A DNA stretch of 64,000 nucleotides from assembly GCF_965363235.1 (NCBI RefSeq), contig NC_134840.1:58398793-58462792 (forward strand), read 5' to 3'. The notes under the pieces are model-generated. The model was given only the letters and a program-made list of their open reading frames with translations. It was not told the origin of the DNA and did no database searches. How positions within the stretch are numbered: position 1 is the stretch's first letter; the number at the start of each line of letters is the position of its first letter. This DNA comes from Mytilus galloprovincialis (taxonomy: Eukaryota > Mollusca > Bivalvia > Mytilida > Mytilidae). Below, piece by piece: positions 1 through 12,109 of this stretch. The translations under genes and the position numbers were made by a program.

Positions 1-1086
1 ACCAATTTGAAAACAGGACCAAAAATGAAGAATCTACATACACAGTTAGATTTGGTATATCAAAGAACCCCATTTATTCAATTTTTGATGAAATCAAACA
101 AAGTTTAGTTTTGGACCCCGATTTGGACCAACTTGAAAACTGGGCCAATAATCAAGAATCTAAGTACATTTTTAGATTCAGCATATCAAATTAAGAACCT
201 AACTGATTCATTTTTTGTCAAAATCAAACTAAGTTTAATTTTGGACCCTTTGGACCTTAATGTAGACCAATTTGAAAACGGGACCAAAAGTTAAGAATCT
301 ACATACACAGTCATGACAGTTAGATTCGGCATATCAAAGAACCCCAATTATTCAATTTTGATGAAATCAAACAAAGTTTAATTTTGGACCCTTTGGGCCC
401 CTTATTATGTTGGGACCAAAACTCCCAAAATCAATACCAACCTTCCTTTTATGGTCATAAACCTTGTGTTTAAATTTCATAGATTTCTATTTACTTATAC
501 TAACGTAATGGTGAGAAAACCAAGAATAATGCTTATTTGGGTCCCTTTTTGGCCGCTAATTCCTAAACTGTTGGGACCTAAACTCCCAAAATCAATACCA
601 ACCTTCCTTTTGTAGTCATTAACATTGTGTTTAAATTTCATTGATTTCTATTTACTTAAACTAAAGTTATTGTGCGAAAACCAAGAATAATGCTTATTTG
701 GGCCCTTTTTTGGCCCCTAATTCCTAAACTGTTGAAACCAAAACTCCCAAAATCAATCCCAACCGTTCTTTTGTGGTCATAAACCTTGTGTCAAAATTTC
801 ATAGATTTCTATTAACTTAAACTAAAGTTATAGTGCGAAAACCAAGAAAATGCTTATTTGGGCCCTTTTTGGCCCCTAATTCCTAAAATGTTGGGACCAA
901 AACTCCCAAAATCAATACCAACCTTCCTTTTGTGGTCATAAACCTTGTGTTAAAATTTCATAGATTTCCATTCACTTTTACTAAAGTTAGAGTGCGAAAA
1001 CTAAAAGTATTCGGACGACGACGACGACGCCAACGTGATAGCAATATACGACGAAAAATTTTTCAAATTTTGCGGTCGTATAAAAA
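1..1086 (+). repeat. Dispersed element with internal tandem arrays, TIR TTATACGACCGCA family (copy A, cut by window edge)
   Basis: The first ~370 bp hold diverged ~150-bp units (each with 'atatcaaagaacccc' and 'caaagtttaattttgg'). About four ~161-bp units follow, with 'actcccaaaatcaat' at about 421, 582, 743 and 902. The right end reads ACGACGACGACGACGCC and then TGCGGTCGTATAA at about 1070-1083. The same parts recur in the same order at 32890-34089, and partly, inverted, at 44354-44850. No coding sequence is visible. I infer a non-autonomous DNA element from the matching ends of the complete copy. Confidence 0.75.
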
Positions 1087-1840
1087 GTAAAAGACAAACA
1101 GACAAATAATAGTACACAAAATATAACATATAAAACTAAAAACTAAGCAACGCGGGCCCATCAAAACCTTGGGGTCAAAGGTCATAAAAGATGGGCGAAA
1201 GATACCAGAGGTAAATTCGAACTCATAGATAAAAAATAGACTGATAACGCCATGACTAAAAAAGTAAAAGACAAACAGATAAATAATAGTACACAAAACA
1301 CAACATAGAAAACTAAAAACTAAGCAACGCGAGCCCCATCAAAACCTGGGGGTGATCTCAAGTACTCCAGAAGGGTACGCAGATCCTTGCACCCCTCGTT
1401 TTACCTGAGAAAAAAATCAGGGTGTAAAAATAAAACAGAGAGAAACCCATTAACTCTAAGAGGAAACAAACGAACAACAGTTACACATAAGTGAACAAAA
1501 AAATAAACCACAAACAATCATAGAAACGAACTATTTGACAACAACTGCCAGATTTCTGACTGGGCACAGGACAATTTAAGAAAAAAAATGGTGTAAAAGC
1601 TAGCCAAACTTGCCCCCCCCCCTGCTTTACGACAATATTTAAAAATAAATCGCTGAAATAGCAACACTACGTGACAGACATACAACACAAATACACGCTA
1701 GAACATTCATTGCATAGAAATACACAACATGCAAACTGCAGACCAACAACGAACATATTTCATCAACGGCAAACTCCATAATTATGTTCTAATTCATAAC
1801 TTCAAGCGAACATAAATTATTTTCAAAATAAACTTAACAC
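1087..1840 (-). repeat. Fossil retroelement tail, antisense
   Basis: On the minus strand this stretch resembles the non-coding tail of the retroelement remnant at 13615-14185 and of related mussel repeats. A ~75-bp piece beginning 'aagtaaaagacaaacag' occurs twice (about 1085 and 1261), so it is a partly duplicated or nested copy. The part after about 1510 resembles the dispersed repeat seen at 26900-27180, in the other orientation. It is old and broken; no reading frame is of interest. Confidence 0.5.
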
Positions 1841-2680
1841 CTTTGTATGTGATCAGCTCGCCTGACAGTGTAGAGCAAAGCTTTACTTTTCTTAAAAGAC
1901 AAATGCAATGTAATAAATGTTCATCTGTTACTGTCTGCCACAGGCACTTGTCTCAGAATATTTTATATCCTATATACATGTACCCTATAATCAATTACGA
2001 AAATGTGCAAACTGCAATAGTATCAAAACAGCACAGACAATGAATAATAGAGATATAATTTTGTACATATACATGTATCAAGGGGAAACTTCTTGCAAAG
2101 CATTATTATTTATAGTTCATTATTGTATTTAGTAGAAAAAGAGAATTTGGTGAAAATAAAATCACTATTTTTGTAGAAAATTCACAGACCTTTGTACAGA
2201 AATTTTTGTTATGTTTAGCATGGGATCAACACAAAGGTACATTATCCTTAAAAATCTATTTAAAAGTATTTGAAACTAACGTTTGCTTTGTTAATTGTGC
2301 CTTCAATTTCAAAAATTAAAATATCTCGTAACTTCATACTACCAATTGAGTATAAAACAAGTAAATAAGTTTAAAAAAGAAATTCTTAGATTAAACACCT
2401 AGATTTAACTTTAAAAAGTCATAACAGTTTAAAACAATACAAATCTACACACACAAATAACTGGCTTAATTCAACTGATTTTCAACCCGAATCGCTATTA
2501 GATCATATATAAGCTCAACTGTGTCGAGGGATCGTGTGAGGTTCATTTATTGTCTTGGCGTCCGTATTACAATGACCAAATGTTACCAAATGATTTTTTC
2601 AAGAGTGAATCTAGGAAAAACAATATTCATCAACAAACCAGACCACTGTCTGTTAAAATGTATTCGAGTTTTTAGTTACA
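1841..2680. other. AT-rich spacer, nothing recognised
   Basis: No open frame with protein-like composition, no tandem array and no clear terminal repeats were seen. The short frames here have low-complexity composition and no recognisable motif. Confidence 0.4.
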
Positions 2681-2938
2681 GCCGATTCCATTGAGTATGT
2701 AGGCAAATGTTATATCTTTGGTTAGCTTGCTTGTTAGCTAAACCGTGAAGTCATTGTTAGGTAAGGTCTATACCCTCCTTTCGAATTAGCCTGGTCCTAC
2801 AGACAGAAAGATGTGTCATTTGTCGGACTAGTCTACTCTTAAAGTAGGGTAGTTTACATAATCTAACAATGACTTTTCTGTTCAGCAAGCAAGATAACCA
2901 AAGATATTCCCTTTGTCTACACACTCATTGAAATCGGC
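2681..2938. mobile_element. Palindromic MITE-like element
   Basis: The left arm starting GCCGATTCCATTGAGTATGT (2681) is matched by the reverse complement of the right arm ending at 2938. The two arms share 'atatctttggtta', 'cttgcttg' and 'gtcattgtta' in order over about 75-80 bp, separated by a ~100-bp centre. No clear target duplication is visible. It is a non-autonomous foldback-type repeat. Confidence 0.7.
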
Positions 2939-3636
2939 TTTAATATTGCAAATGTTCAAGCAATTAGGGCAAAACTTACCGAGTAAAAAAAATCAAAATG
3001 TCTATCACCTTGCACATTTCAGAAAATTCAGATCAGATAACGAAACTGGGTCCAGCAACATTTATAAGCAATTTAAGATTTTGACCCTCACAGTTTCCAT
3101 TCACCACAAATATTCTCGTTACAACGAATCAAATACCAGTTGCAGCCTTTTATTTATCTATTAATATATGTATACGGATAAAGTTATGAAAGGCAGCAGG
3201 GTCACCAGGGTGAGGAGTCCATGTCATCTGAAATAAATGCTAAGCATAGATCTAGAAAGCGGCAGATAATCATGGCATTAAAAAAACTCTCTTCTTTTCG
3301 ACTTTTTTCGAACAAATTGACACATAAAATGAATTATATAGTATTATGGAATTTTTAACTTGTGTTCAATTCATTGGTTACACCTTTTACTAGGATAACA
3401 GTCCTGTCAAGTATGAGCTGGGTAAAATATTTCAGAAAAGAAGATGGAAATGTGAAAGTTTCCGTGCGTCAGGTGCAACAGCATACGAACAGCTAACATG
3501 TCTCGTCAGGGTGGAAGCTAAAAAGTCCACGAAAATTTGATTTAAAACCTTTATTCGTTCCAACAAAGATATTGTGATTTTGTTGAGGATTTAACCATCT
3601 ACGACAACAAAATTTCTTTTTTTTTTTTAGAATTTA

Positions 3637-3912
3637 CAGCTCTTCTATAAATATATGCAAAGCAAACCATTGATTAAATTGCTTGCTATGATTGTTTGGA
3701 TGTTTGTAAACGACAGGTAAGTAGTCTGTTTACTATATACTACAATTTATTTGGAAAATAAACATTAACTTCAATTCCTGTCAGTTTGTATTTGTCCAAT
3801 CAAATCCCAGTATGTATTGAAACTCCGCCTACCTATTGTTTGAAAACATCCAAGCAAACATAGCAAGCAAGTCAATCAAAGTTTTTTTTTGCATGCTTTT
3901 ATAGAAGAGCTG
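3637..3912. mobile_element. Tc1/mariner-type MITE, TA target site
   Basis: The ends are CAGCTCTTCTATAAA and its reverse complement, flanked by TA on both sides (3635-3636 and 3913-3914). The arms remain similar inward for about 90 bp, sharing 'cttgctatg' and 'ttggatgttt'. At 276 bp with no coding potential it is a MITE. The TA duplication points to Tc1/mariner mobilisation, which is inference. Confidence 0.75.
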
Positions 3913-4722
3913 TACTATATAATGCAAGGAAGCGTTTAAGTCTTTCGCCAAAAAATACTATCAATTTCTTTTTGTCCTATGTAAACTTACGTACCATTTC
4001 CTTCCATTCATGATCATTAAATTGAACTGTAAAATATTGCTTGGTACCTTCTTAATTCCTTTATGAGTCTTATGTAAACATAATTATGACAATAACTGTT
4101 GTGAGAACAAGATTCACTGCACACTTTTAAAGTTCTGCTTCATCAAACATTAAAATGTGAACTTAAGTTTTGAGACTTTTTTAATCTACACGATTGGGAT
4201 TTTTGTATATGAGAACATGGTTTATCTATTAGTTGAAAATGCGGCTTTGAACTAGCTTTCAGTACCTGCAAGCATTCGTTATTCAATAATGTGTGTCTTT
4301 GTGTTATTATTTTATGTAATAAATTGTTGTGTTGGTACACCACTGTAACAATGAAGGAGGAAATGAGGAGGGTTGGTTGGGTGGAAGTGGGGAGGGGTAT
4401 GCGGAGCGCTAACAAACATGTCTATGCGGCATTGGCTTTGATCATTGTTGAAGCATCAATGTAAGGGGCATTTAAAATATCTTAATAAAACTATTCTTAT
4501 TTTAGATACTATATATTGTTATCTGATATTGGACGAAAGATGTTGCCCTTTTATGTAATTATTTAATACGAGTTACGATCATTTCAAAACACATATTAAA
4601 CAGCCAAATGGATGCACAAGAGCTAAAATAGGAGTCATAGATCCTATTGACAACAATTATCTGCCCAATTTTATTGATTTTGTAACATTTGTTTCAAATA
4701 TGACCAACTTCTTATCCAAAAT

Positions 4723-5136
4723 CACCAGCACCGTATCAGGACCCACCAGCACAATGACAGGACCCACCAGCACAGTATCAGGACATGAATAAATTGAGAA
4801 AATGCTAAATGTTAATAAATTGCAATGTTTTTTCACAAAATAGTTTTGTCGCGTGGATTGCGGTATAGAAAGCGGACTCTATGAGCATTTTTGTTTTATT
4901 TTTTCAGTTCGAGATTTTCTGAAAATGAGCATTTCTGTGTTACGCTTACTGAAAAAGTTTAGAGGGTCAACTTTTTAATGGTTTACATATGAACCCATAA
5001 GAAACAAAATTGAAAAATCTCAACCGTTTTCTTCCATTTTTTATGAGTGAAAACGTCAAAAATCATTATTTTCGTCTTTGTTTACATTTTTTCATTGATC
5101 ACCAGCACCCGTCAGGACCAAATCACCAGCACAGTA
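4723..5136 (+). repeat. Short CACCAGCAC...CAGGACC repeat motifs
   Basis: Three near-perfect ~21-bp units with core CACCAGCACAGTATCAGGAC lie at 4723-4784. Two shorter relatives lie at 5100-5136. The sequence between is AT-rich, with no gene recognised. The remainder of 3915-5345 shows nothing else I can name. Confidence 0.6.
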
Positions 5137-5809
5137 CGTTCTCTCGCAGGACAACCATACCCACCGTGATAATGGTGTATATAGGGGAAAAAATTCTGAG
5201 AAATTCTGATTATTATGTCAATTTCTTAAATACTGTAAGAACTGGATAAACTAAGTTGGTTTGTCGAATGCTTGTAACATGTACATGTCATACTGTCAAA
5301 ATTCACCTGACCTTGACCTGATTTCCAGGATTCATAGTTGAATTGTTAGACGTTACGCGCGATGTTCGTACCTTTTACGTTTTATGCATGTTTCGTGAGT
5401 AAAACTGCTCTGTAGGTGCAGAAAAAAACGTATTTTAATTAGAAAAAAGATATTAATTTGCTGGATATAAACGTCCTTGTTCATTTATCTCCATTAAAAC
5501 AATATAAAACGCATTTGTTCGAGTTGATAAGCATTTAATTCTGGATTTTTTGTAAAAAATGGGTTGTCCCGGGTAACATTTGACGATGAAAACTGAAGTA
5601 TAAACCTTCTTTTCGCCTTCTTTTTTTGCCGATTTTCTTAATTTTTTTTTTGCCGCGAACCGCCATGAAATGGCAATACTTTATGACGTATTTGAATGGC
5701 GGCTACTGACGTCATATTCTGTTTCGCCAAGCAAATCGGCAAAGTTGCAGTGTGTCCTATCTCCATTTCCGAAACTAATTCACCGAAAACAGTCCAAAAA
5801 TACGGATAA

Positions 5810-5822
5810 ATGATGTCATCAG
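5810..5822 (+). CDS. Predicted short first coding exon of the transposase
   Basis: ATG ATG TCA TCA G is followed directly by a strong splice donor, GTGAGA. Joined to an acceptor 'tttaatttgcag' ending at 6598, it completes a codon (G+TT) and enters the open frame that runs through 6961. It gives the protein an ATG start that the exon at 6599 lacks at its own beginning. The alternative is initiation at the in-frame ATG at 6631. This is inference from splice signals and phase only. Confidence 0.5.
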
Positions 5823-6598
5823 GTGAGAAAATGATAAAGCTAGTATAATGTTGTTTTTCTGTAATTAATTAATTTCAAAAGCAAAATCGTTTAAACACAA
5901 AAACAAAAAAGATGATAAATTTTAAAATTTGGTGAAAAAATGTCACACGTTCATTTTTTGCAAAAACGTTGCGTACAGTCGTTATTAAAGTTAACTAGGT
6001 TTCGTTTTGCACTTGATTGTCGACAATGGCATTCTAATATAGACATGTTATTTTTCTAGTCTTTCCAAAATATCTATATTGATCTCCATAGCATTCGTAC
6101 TTTCCGAAAAAAAAATGTTTGAAAAATGGTGAAAAAGATGTCACACGCATTAAATTTATAACGGCGGCAACCTGACGTCGTTTCGAATTGTGAAAACAAC
6201 AAAATACGCGGCTCCATGAAAACACATTGAACAAGCGCACAACTTAGTCGATTGTCGGTGCATGCATTTTATAACTGTAAATATAGAGAGAGAGACTTTT
6301 TAAGCTACGATTTGATTTATCTATATGTTAATGATTTTTCCGATCTTTTTTGTTATTCCGTGATATCAATAAGTGTTGCCCTCGACGCAGAGCAGATTGC
6401 ATGTTTTATTTTGCCCGCAAATTTTAACTTGGGTGCAAAACTTTCAAATTTTTTAAAACAAGTAAAACGTGGGCACGTAATAGTTCGAGCATTTCTTTTA
6501 TGCGTTTCTATCTTTTAGCACTAAAGAGGCTTCTTTTAAACACGCGTTCCATTTTTCAAAACTCAATCATAATGTTTTGGTAATGGTTTAATTTGCAG

Positions 6599-6961
6599 TT
6601 AACAAAAGCACGTCTGCTTTGAGATTTGAAATGTGGAAGGAGAAAAAGGCACAGAAAAACAGAGAAAGGTGTAAACAAAACTACGAAATGAAGAAAAACG
6701 ACAGAATCAATGCATTAAAACAAAAATGTCACAATTGTGAATATTCCGAAACTTCCGCGGCCAAGAGAAAAAGAAAAGAAAGGAAGATAAAAGCTGATAA
6801 AAGACTTTATGAAACTGAACGGAAAAGAAAATATAGGAAATCTCAAAATAAAGATCCCGATATTCACACTATAAATGACATTAAAAATACGTTTTCGAAT
6901 AAGATGGAGAAAAGCAGGGCTGTTAAGGCAATGAAGAGAGCACTCCCTACAACACCGAAGA
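6599..6961 (+). CDS. Transposase N-terminal segment, basic, RNA/DNA-binding type
   Basis: This open segment codes for a very Lys/Arg-rich stretch (residues about 6-125 of the predicted 894-residue product). It has repeated K-x-R-Y and K-R-K-Y patterns, a CHNCEYSE motif, and ends with RALPTTPK. From memory, many animal 'uncharacterized' proteins of the same family start with this kind of basic region followed by LP-x-TP. The frame stops 8 bases into an inserted hAT-like element. If the insertion and one copy of its 5-bp target duplication are left out, the frame passes exactly into the segment starting at 8368. The segment is therefore the front half of the gene, not a separate small gene. In its present state the copy probably cannot make the full protein unless the guest is spliced or excised. 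Confidence 0.75.
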
Positions 6962-8362
6962 CAGGGGCGTAGTTAGGCCAAACTGATGTGTACGCAATGC
7001 CGGGGACAGAAGTCATACGGCGAGGGGTCTGGGGGCCGCTCAAGGCCCCCAGAAGCTCTAGAGTAAATGGTGCAAAATCCTGCATTCTCGCGATTTCCTG
7101 GGACTGAAAATGACCTCACAGAAATCTTATTTTCACGAGTAACAAGTCAACTTTTGAAAATAATTAAATTTGAAAAAAAATAAGTTAGAGAAAAAAAAAC
7201 TTCTAATGTGTAGTGGGTAGAGCTTATTTATATATTAGGTAACAATTAAAATATACAGTGCCACCACCATATATTTTAATTGCTACCTAATCAGTCTCAA
7301 CCCACTATGCATTCACTGAGAAAATCCAAATTTCTAAGCCTTAAAGGGTATTTTTTTTTATTGTGAAAATACATAAATAAATCGAATCACATTTCTCTAT
7401 GTTTTATTTTATAAGAGAACAAGCAGTCTTTCTTTTAGCTTTTAATTCTCAAAGTAAGTTCTGAAAGTCAATGACCATTTCCTTTCCAGTTATCCAAAAC
7501 CGTGTCTGTTGAAATTTGTTTTTCGTGGGATATGTTCAATAGAATTATCCCAGATAAACGAATGGATTTCATTGTATTTCTTTAGTCGTCTCATGGTACT
7601 GAAAGATTGTTCTATCGTTGCCGTCCAGACCGACATACATGCATATATGTTTTAAGTATTTTAAAGATTCCCGGGTATAAATCCTTGTTTATAACATCAT
7701 AGTTTGGAAACCTTTTACTATACATTTGTATATAAATACTTTTGAAGTCCCAAAATCTACAAGGAAAAGCTTCAAATTAAATCTGTAACTCCAAACTACA
7801 AAAACGAGTCTTTTATTTTTACAAAGCAAGGAAAACAAGCACTTTAAATTTTTACACATGGAGAAAAAGCACTTTTAATCTCGAGACACGTTTAATTAAA
7901 TTAACGAGGCACCCATCTTGCACGAACGAACATAAAATAAAAAAGTAAAAAACACGTTGATCGTAAAAAGAACGGCGAATAGGTTGCAAAAATATTACCC
8001 TTAATAGAACATCACGTTTTATTTCATCAGTCATTTTGAAATCTTCAGAAAAGATGACAGGGTAAGGAGGCATAGTAGACGCACTTATTGTATTCTGAAA
8101 CCCCGAGGACTCAGCTATTTTAATTGTTTGCATCAGCAGCACAATCACGATGCTGGTCCCGAAAATGTAAAGAGAAAACTAGTTTCCGGAACGGAATATA
8201 GTTACAAAGTAACTATTAAACATATTTTTTATAACACTTAAGTCTTTATAATTAATTCTATTACTTAAGTTTTATTCTAACTAGATTTACCATATTTTTA
8301 TTTTTGTCAAATTTTCGATGTGTACGCAACTGCGTTTTTGCGTACGGGTTGCTACGCGCCTG
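6962..8362 (-). mobile_element. hAT-like element with 5-bp target duplication, nested in the transposase gene
   Basis: The ends are CAGGGGCGTAG (6962) and, reversed, CAGGCGCGTAG (8362). Both are followed inward by a TGTACGCAA-like subterminal motif. The flanking GAAGA (6957-6961 and 8363-8367) is a 5-bp duplication. Removing the element and one duplicate restores the host transposase frame exactly, which confirms the boundaries. The minus strand keeps a piece of hAT-type transposase (7500-7636). The 1.4-kb length and broken coding content mark it as a decayed, non-autonomous copy. Repbase recognises hAT groups with 5-bp duplications (hAT5); assignment to that group is inference. Confidence 0.85.
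7500..7636 (-). pseudogene. hAT transposase C-terminal remnant
   Basis: Read on the minus strand, this short frame gives MSVWTATIEQSFSTMRRLKK. It matches the hAT dimerisation-region signature (usually '(S/T)xAxxERSFSxLRRLK'). It is only about 45 codons long, with no continuous frame on either side. It is evidence for the class of the surrounding element rather than a working gene. Confidence 0.7.
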
Positions 8363-8367
8363 GAAGA

Positions 8368-10676
8368 AAAGAGTAGCAGTAATGGCCACGTATTTAGACA
8401 ATAAACAATCCCCAACTGTTCAATCGCTTGAAAAATTAAAGTTTGTTATAACGCCAGAAGAAAAAACGGACATTCAACTTGGCAATGCTGTTCTGAATGA
8501 TCTCAAAGATATAGTCGACCAGGCAAAATTTTCAAGATCTGATTCGGCAAGAACTGCCTTAAGTGTAATCGTAGCAAGCACAAGTGGTAAAAACATAACT
8601 AAAGAACGAAAGAAAACTTTACTTTCAAGAAAGTTGGGACTACCCCTTAAACGAATATCGAAAGGAAAAAGAGTACGCACCCAAATATTTACTTCTGAAA
8701 AGTCATGTTGGACATATATTGAGAGAAAAACGAGGAAAGATGCTATTACTGACGATGTAAAGAAAATCGCGTACAATTTTTGGACAGATCCTAATACATC
8801 CCGTCCGTCTGGAAACAAAAATGACACGAAGCGTATCCGTATTGGCCCCAAACAATTTTTAAAACATCCTATTTATATACTCGATAAATCTCAAACTGAA
8901 GTGTTCAATGACTTTTGTATAAATAATCCAAACATAAATATGAACCAAAGAACATTTGAAAGATTAAAGCCGTATTTTGTTCGGTCAGCAAGACCAAAAG
9001 ATCGTGTTACCTGCTGTTGTCGCTATCACATAGAAGCCAGAACTTTGTTTTCAAAAACAATGGAGTTTAGAAAAAAATACACGATTCCGAACATTTTAGA
9101 TTTCGAGAAAAGCGTATACCCTATTTATGAACACCTGACTGATATCGCCGTTGCTACTCTATGTGATAAGGATCAAGTAAATAATTCTTACTCGAAGGCG
9201 TGTTTAGATCGTGAATGTAGTAAATGTGGACTTTCGTTATTAAAATTTACGGACGAAGAGTTGAATGTTTCGGATCATGCTCCCAATGCATCTTGGGAAC
9301 GGTACGAATATATCACTGTGAATTCAAAGAAAAAACTTACACTTGTCAGAAAATGCACTAAACCGGGTGAAATGTTTAATTACTTTAGAGAACTTTTAGA
9401 AAAATTTGCTGGACATCAGTTCCGTGCACAGTGGCAAAATGCACAACTTAAATGTTTGAAAGAAAACTTATTACCAAATCACAGTATTATAATTCATGAC
9501 TATTCCGAAAACTACGGTTGCAAAGAAAAGTTTGAACTTCAACAAACTTATTTTCAGCGCACTGAGGTATCTATTCATGTGTCCGTAATCTATCGACATG
9601 CAATTTTGGAAGTAGACGGAATAGAAAGTTTGCCGGATATTCCATGCATTATTACTGAGCATTTTTTTGTAATAAGCCCGGATGAGAAACATGACCAATT
9701 TTTTACCCAAAAAGTTCAAACCCTTGTCAAGGAGTATTTAGATACGATTCAATATGATGTAAAAGTTATTCATGAGTTTACTGACGGTTGTCCGGTTCAG
9801 TATAAGTCACGAAATTGTTTTGGAATGTTAACCGACATTTGTTCCAAACACGGATATGAACTTTTCATTCGAAATTATTTCGAAACTTCGCACGCAAAGG
9901 GACCTCAGGACGCAGCCGGTGGCTTTTTAAAGAATCAAGTAGACATGGCTGTTTTTCGCGGGAAGGAAATAATACAATCTGCGAACGATTTTTTTAAATA
10001 TTGCGAGGAACATTTGAAGGACACTAAGTCATTGTATTGTAAGCGCCGAATATTTAGATATGTCGAGGGTATAGATCGTGACACAATATCTTTTAAACCC
10101 GTTCCTGGTATTAGAAGTCTTCATCAAGTTTTTTCTTCTTTGAACGATGCTAATTTGACAGTTAGGTACCTGTCATGTTATTCTTGTGAAAACTGTTTGG
10201 TTGGTACTTACAAAAACTGCATGAATAATTCCATTGGGAGTAAGGCGACCGTACCGATAGTTGTCGAGAACAACCGAACCCGCCATTCGGGTCCCGAAGA
10301 ATCCACGGAAAATTATGAAATGGAAGACCTGATTACACTTGGCACAATACTGGCAGTATACACTGATGAAGCAGATTCAAATTATTACCTTTTAAAAGCA
10401 GATGCTCGCCCCGAAACTCTTAAAAAGGACACCACTGATGATTGGGGCGTAACTTACGTAAAGGGATCCAAAGTTGTTCGTGGTTTATACTTTGACCAAA
10501 CAAAAAAACTGTTGTCGTATAAACTATTGGATAAGAAACATTCCATCATTTCCATTGCATCTGTTATTTACATTTCACCAACTCTTCAATGTTCGACGCG
10601 TGGAACTGTAACTCTTCCGGAAACTACACATCTTGACATTTTATCAGTATTGGATGAAATGGAAGGAGTACAATAA
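8368..10676 (+). CDS. DDE-like transposase core and C-terminus, unclassified family
   Basis: The frame stays open for 769 codons and ends at TAA 10674-10676. It belongs to a widespread animal family of uncharacterised transposon proteins. Signatures, numbered on the predicted 894-residue protein: a cysteine-rich VTCCCRYHIEA motif in the first third; HDYSENYGC with a candidate catalytic Asp at 503; EFTDGCPVQYKSRN with Asp 598; and TSHAKGPQDAAGGFLKN with Asp 640. That spacing suits a DDE/RNase-H-like triad. A second cysteine cluster, CYSCENCLVGTYKNC, lies about 85 residues further on and looks zinc-binding. The apparent start at 8304 is an artefact: the first 22 codons of that frame belong to the inserted hAT element and its duplicated target. 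The stop codon lies inside an AATAAA (10672-10677), a possible polyadenylation signal. Catalytic assignments are by pattern, not by alignment. Confidence 0.8.
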
Positions 10677-11399
10677 AGTTATTGTTTAAAAACTTCTTTC
10701 TTCTATAGTTATATCCCCCAACAAAAAAAGTTTTGGGCTATACAGGAACCATCATGTCCTTCTGTCTGCCCATTTTTCTTGTTAGTGGTTATCCTTGTAA
10801 ATTAGTTTATGGATATTAATGAACTTGACACAACGTGATGTAGTTGTTACTGTAGGACACTAGTTATAGATGGGCATGCAGGGAAATAGATTGCTTAGCT
10901 AAATATTACAATATATAGCTATAGGATATTATATATAATAGTCTTGTTATGTAAGTGCAACTTATTCTAAAACGTTTATTGGATTTCAATGAAACTTTAC
11001 ATTAGTGTAGTATACTGTGTGTATAGGATGTGCATAAAAAATAATAATGTAGTCTGACAATTTTTCTTGAGATAATCCTAATAATTTGAGGGGGGAAGGG
11101 GAGATGATCGTGACCACAGCTCTCGTTTTACCTGTATTAGAATCACATTAAAATGAATCATTTTAAAAGAGGTCAAATGGTTTGCTAAAAGTGATCATAT
11201 TTATTTGTTTTGGGAATACATATCATTATAGTACAAATGTTATTAACGTTACTTATTCTAGAAGTATTTTTGTAACGTCTGAACCATAAAAAACGTCCGA
11301 TTTTAGCGATAACGTCTGTTACGCTTATAGGCACGAACATCGCGCGTAACGTCTTAAATAAACGTTTTCTTAATTTTTGTTTTTAAAGTATAAGCTGTA

Positions 11400-11990
11400 T
11401 TAAAAAATTGTAAAGTGTACACGTCAGTCTGGCAGATTTGCTACCTCATTTTTATGGTTTATTGGTCAATATTAAATTTTATGTTTGGTCTTTTTTCTAA
11501 TACTGTAAGTAATATGTCAACTTTATTGGATGTGCAAGCCTGTTTATTATATATCTTGTCCTTAAACTCATTTTTATAGGTCATTGGACAATGTATAAAT
11601 TTAGTTTTAAGGTCTCTTTTAAAGATACTATAAGCATTAGGTCCAACATTATTTGATATATGTAATGATTGTAAGGTTACATATCAAACTGGCAAATTTC
11701 ATCTGTATTTGACCACGATTTCATTGTTCAATGGTCAATATATTCGTGGTTTGGTCTGTTTCTTGTATACTATAGCCATAGGTCAACAATATTTGGTGTA
11801 TGAAAAGATTGTAAAATACATATCTGTGTGTCATTGATAAACTGTGATTTAAATGAATATTGATATCTAAATATTTCAAATTTAATGCAGGTTTTTCAAA
11901 TAAAAATTGTGATATAAAGTTGCATACTGTTGAAACAAGAGTGCAAACTGAAATGTCTTTCCTCAAGATTGATTTTTTTGGGTTCATATA
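11400..11990. repeat. Degenerate ~150-bp tandem repeat
   Basis: Three diverged units can be lined up around 'catttttatggtttattggtcaatat' relatives near 11450, 11570 and 11720, each followed by 'ggtct' and a 'tatactaag/agcc' stretch. No gene is seen here; the minus-strand frame at 11721-11987 has no protein-like features. Confidence 0.45.
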
Positions 11991-12109
11991 ACTATTACTA
12001 AAACTAACGTTTTACTGCAAGTGAACAATGAACCCTTACTGAAGATACGGGGGGAAAACAATTTTAGAGCTATAAATAATATGACACATTCAAACATACA
12101 TCAGTTTCA

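Larger units (their letters stand above)
5349..11353 (+). mobile_element. 6.0-kb DNA transposon with TTA target duplication and DDE-like transposase
   Basis: The left end GACGTTACGCGCGATGTTCG (5349) is matched exactly by the reverse complement of the right end (…11353). The match continues a few bases further with one mismatch. Both ends are flanked by TTA (5346-5348 and 11354-11356), a clean 3-bp target duplication. Inside is a single spliced transposase gene (5810-10676, plus strand), interrupted by a younger 1401-bp element at 6962-8362. Without that guest the transposon would be about 4.6 kb. The 3-bp TTA site recalls PIF/Harbinger, but the protein is not a recognisable Harbinger transposase. 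I cannot place it in a named superfamily. Confidence 0.88.

Noticed and set aside
8304-8367. Transposase start at the ATG-like position 8304
   Set aside because: The first 22 codons of that frame lie in the inserted hAT element and its duplicated target. The true frame enters from the upstream segment.
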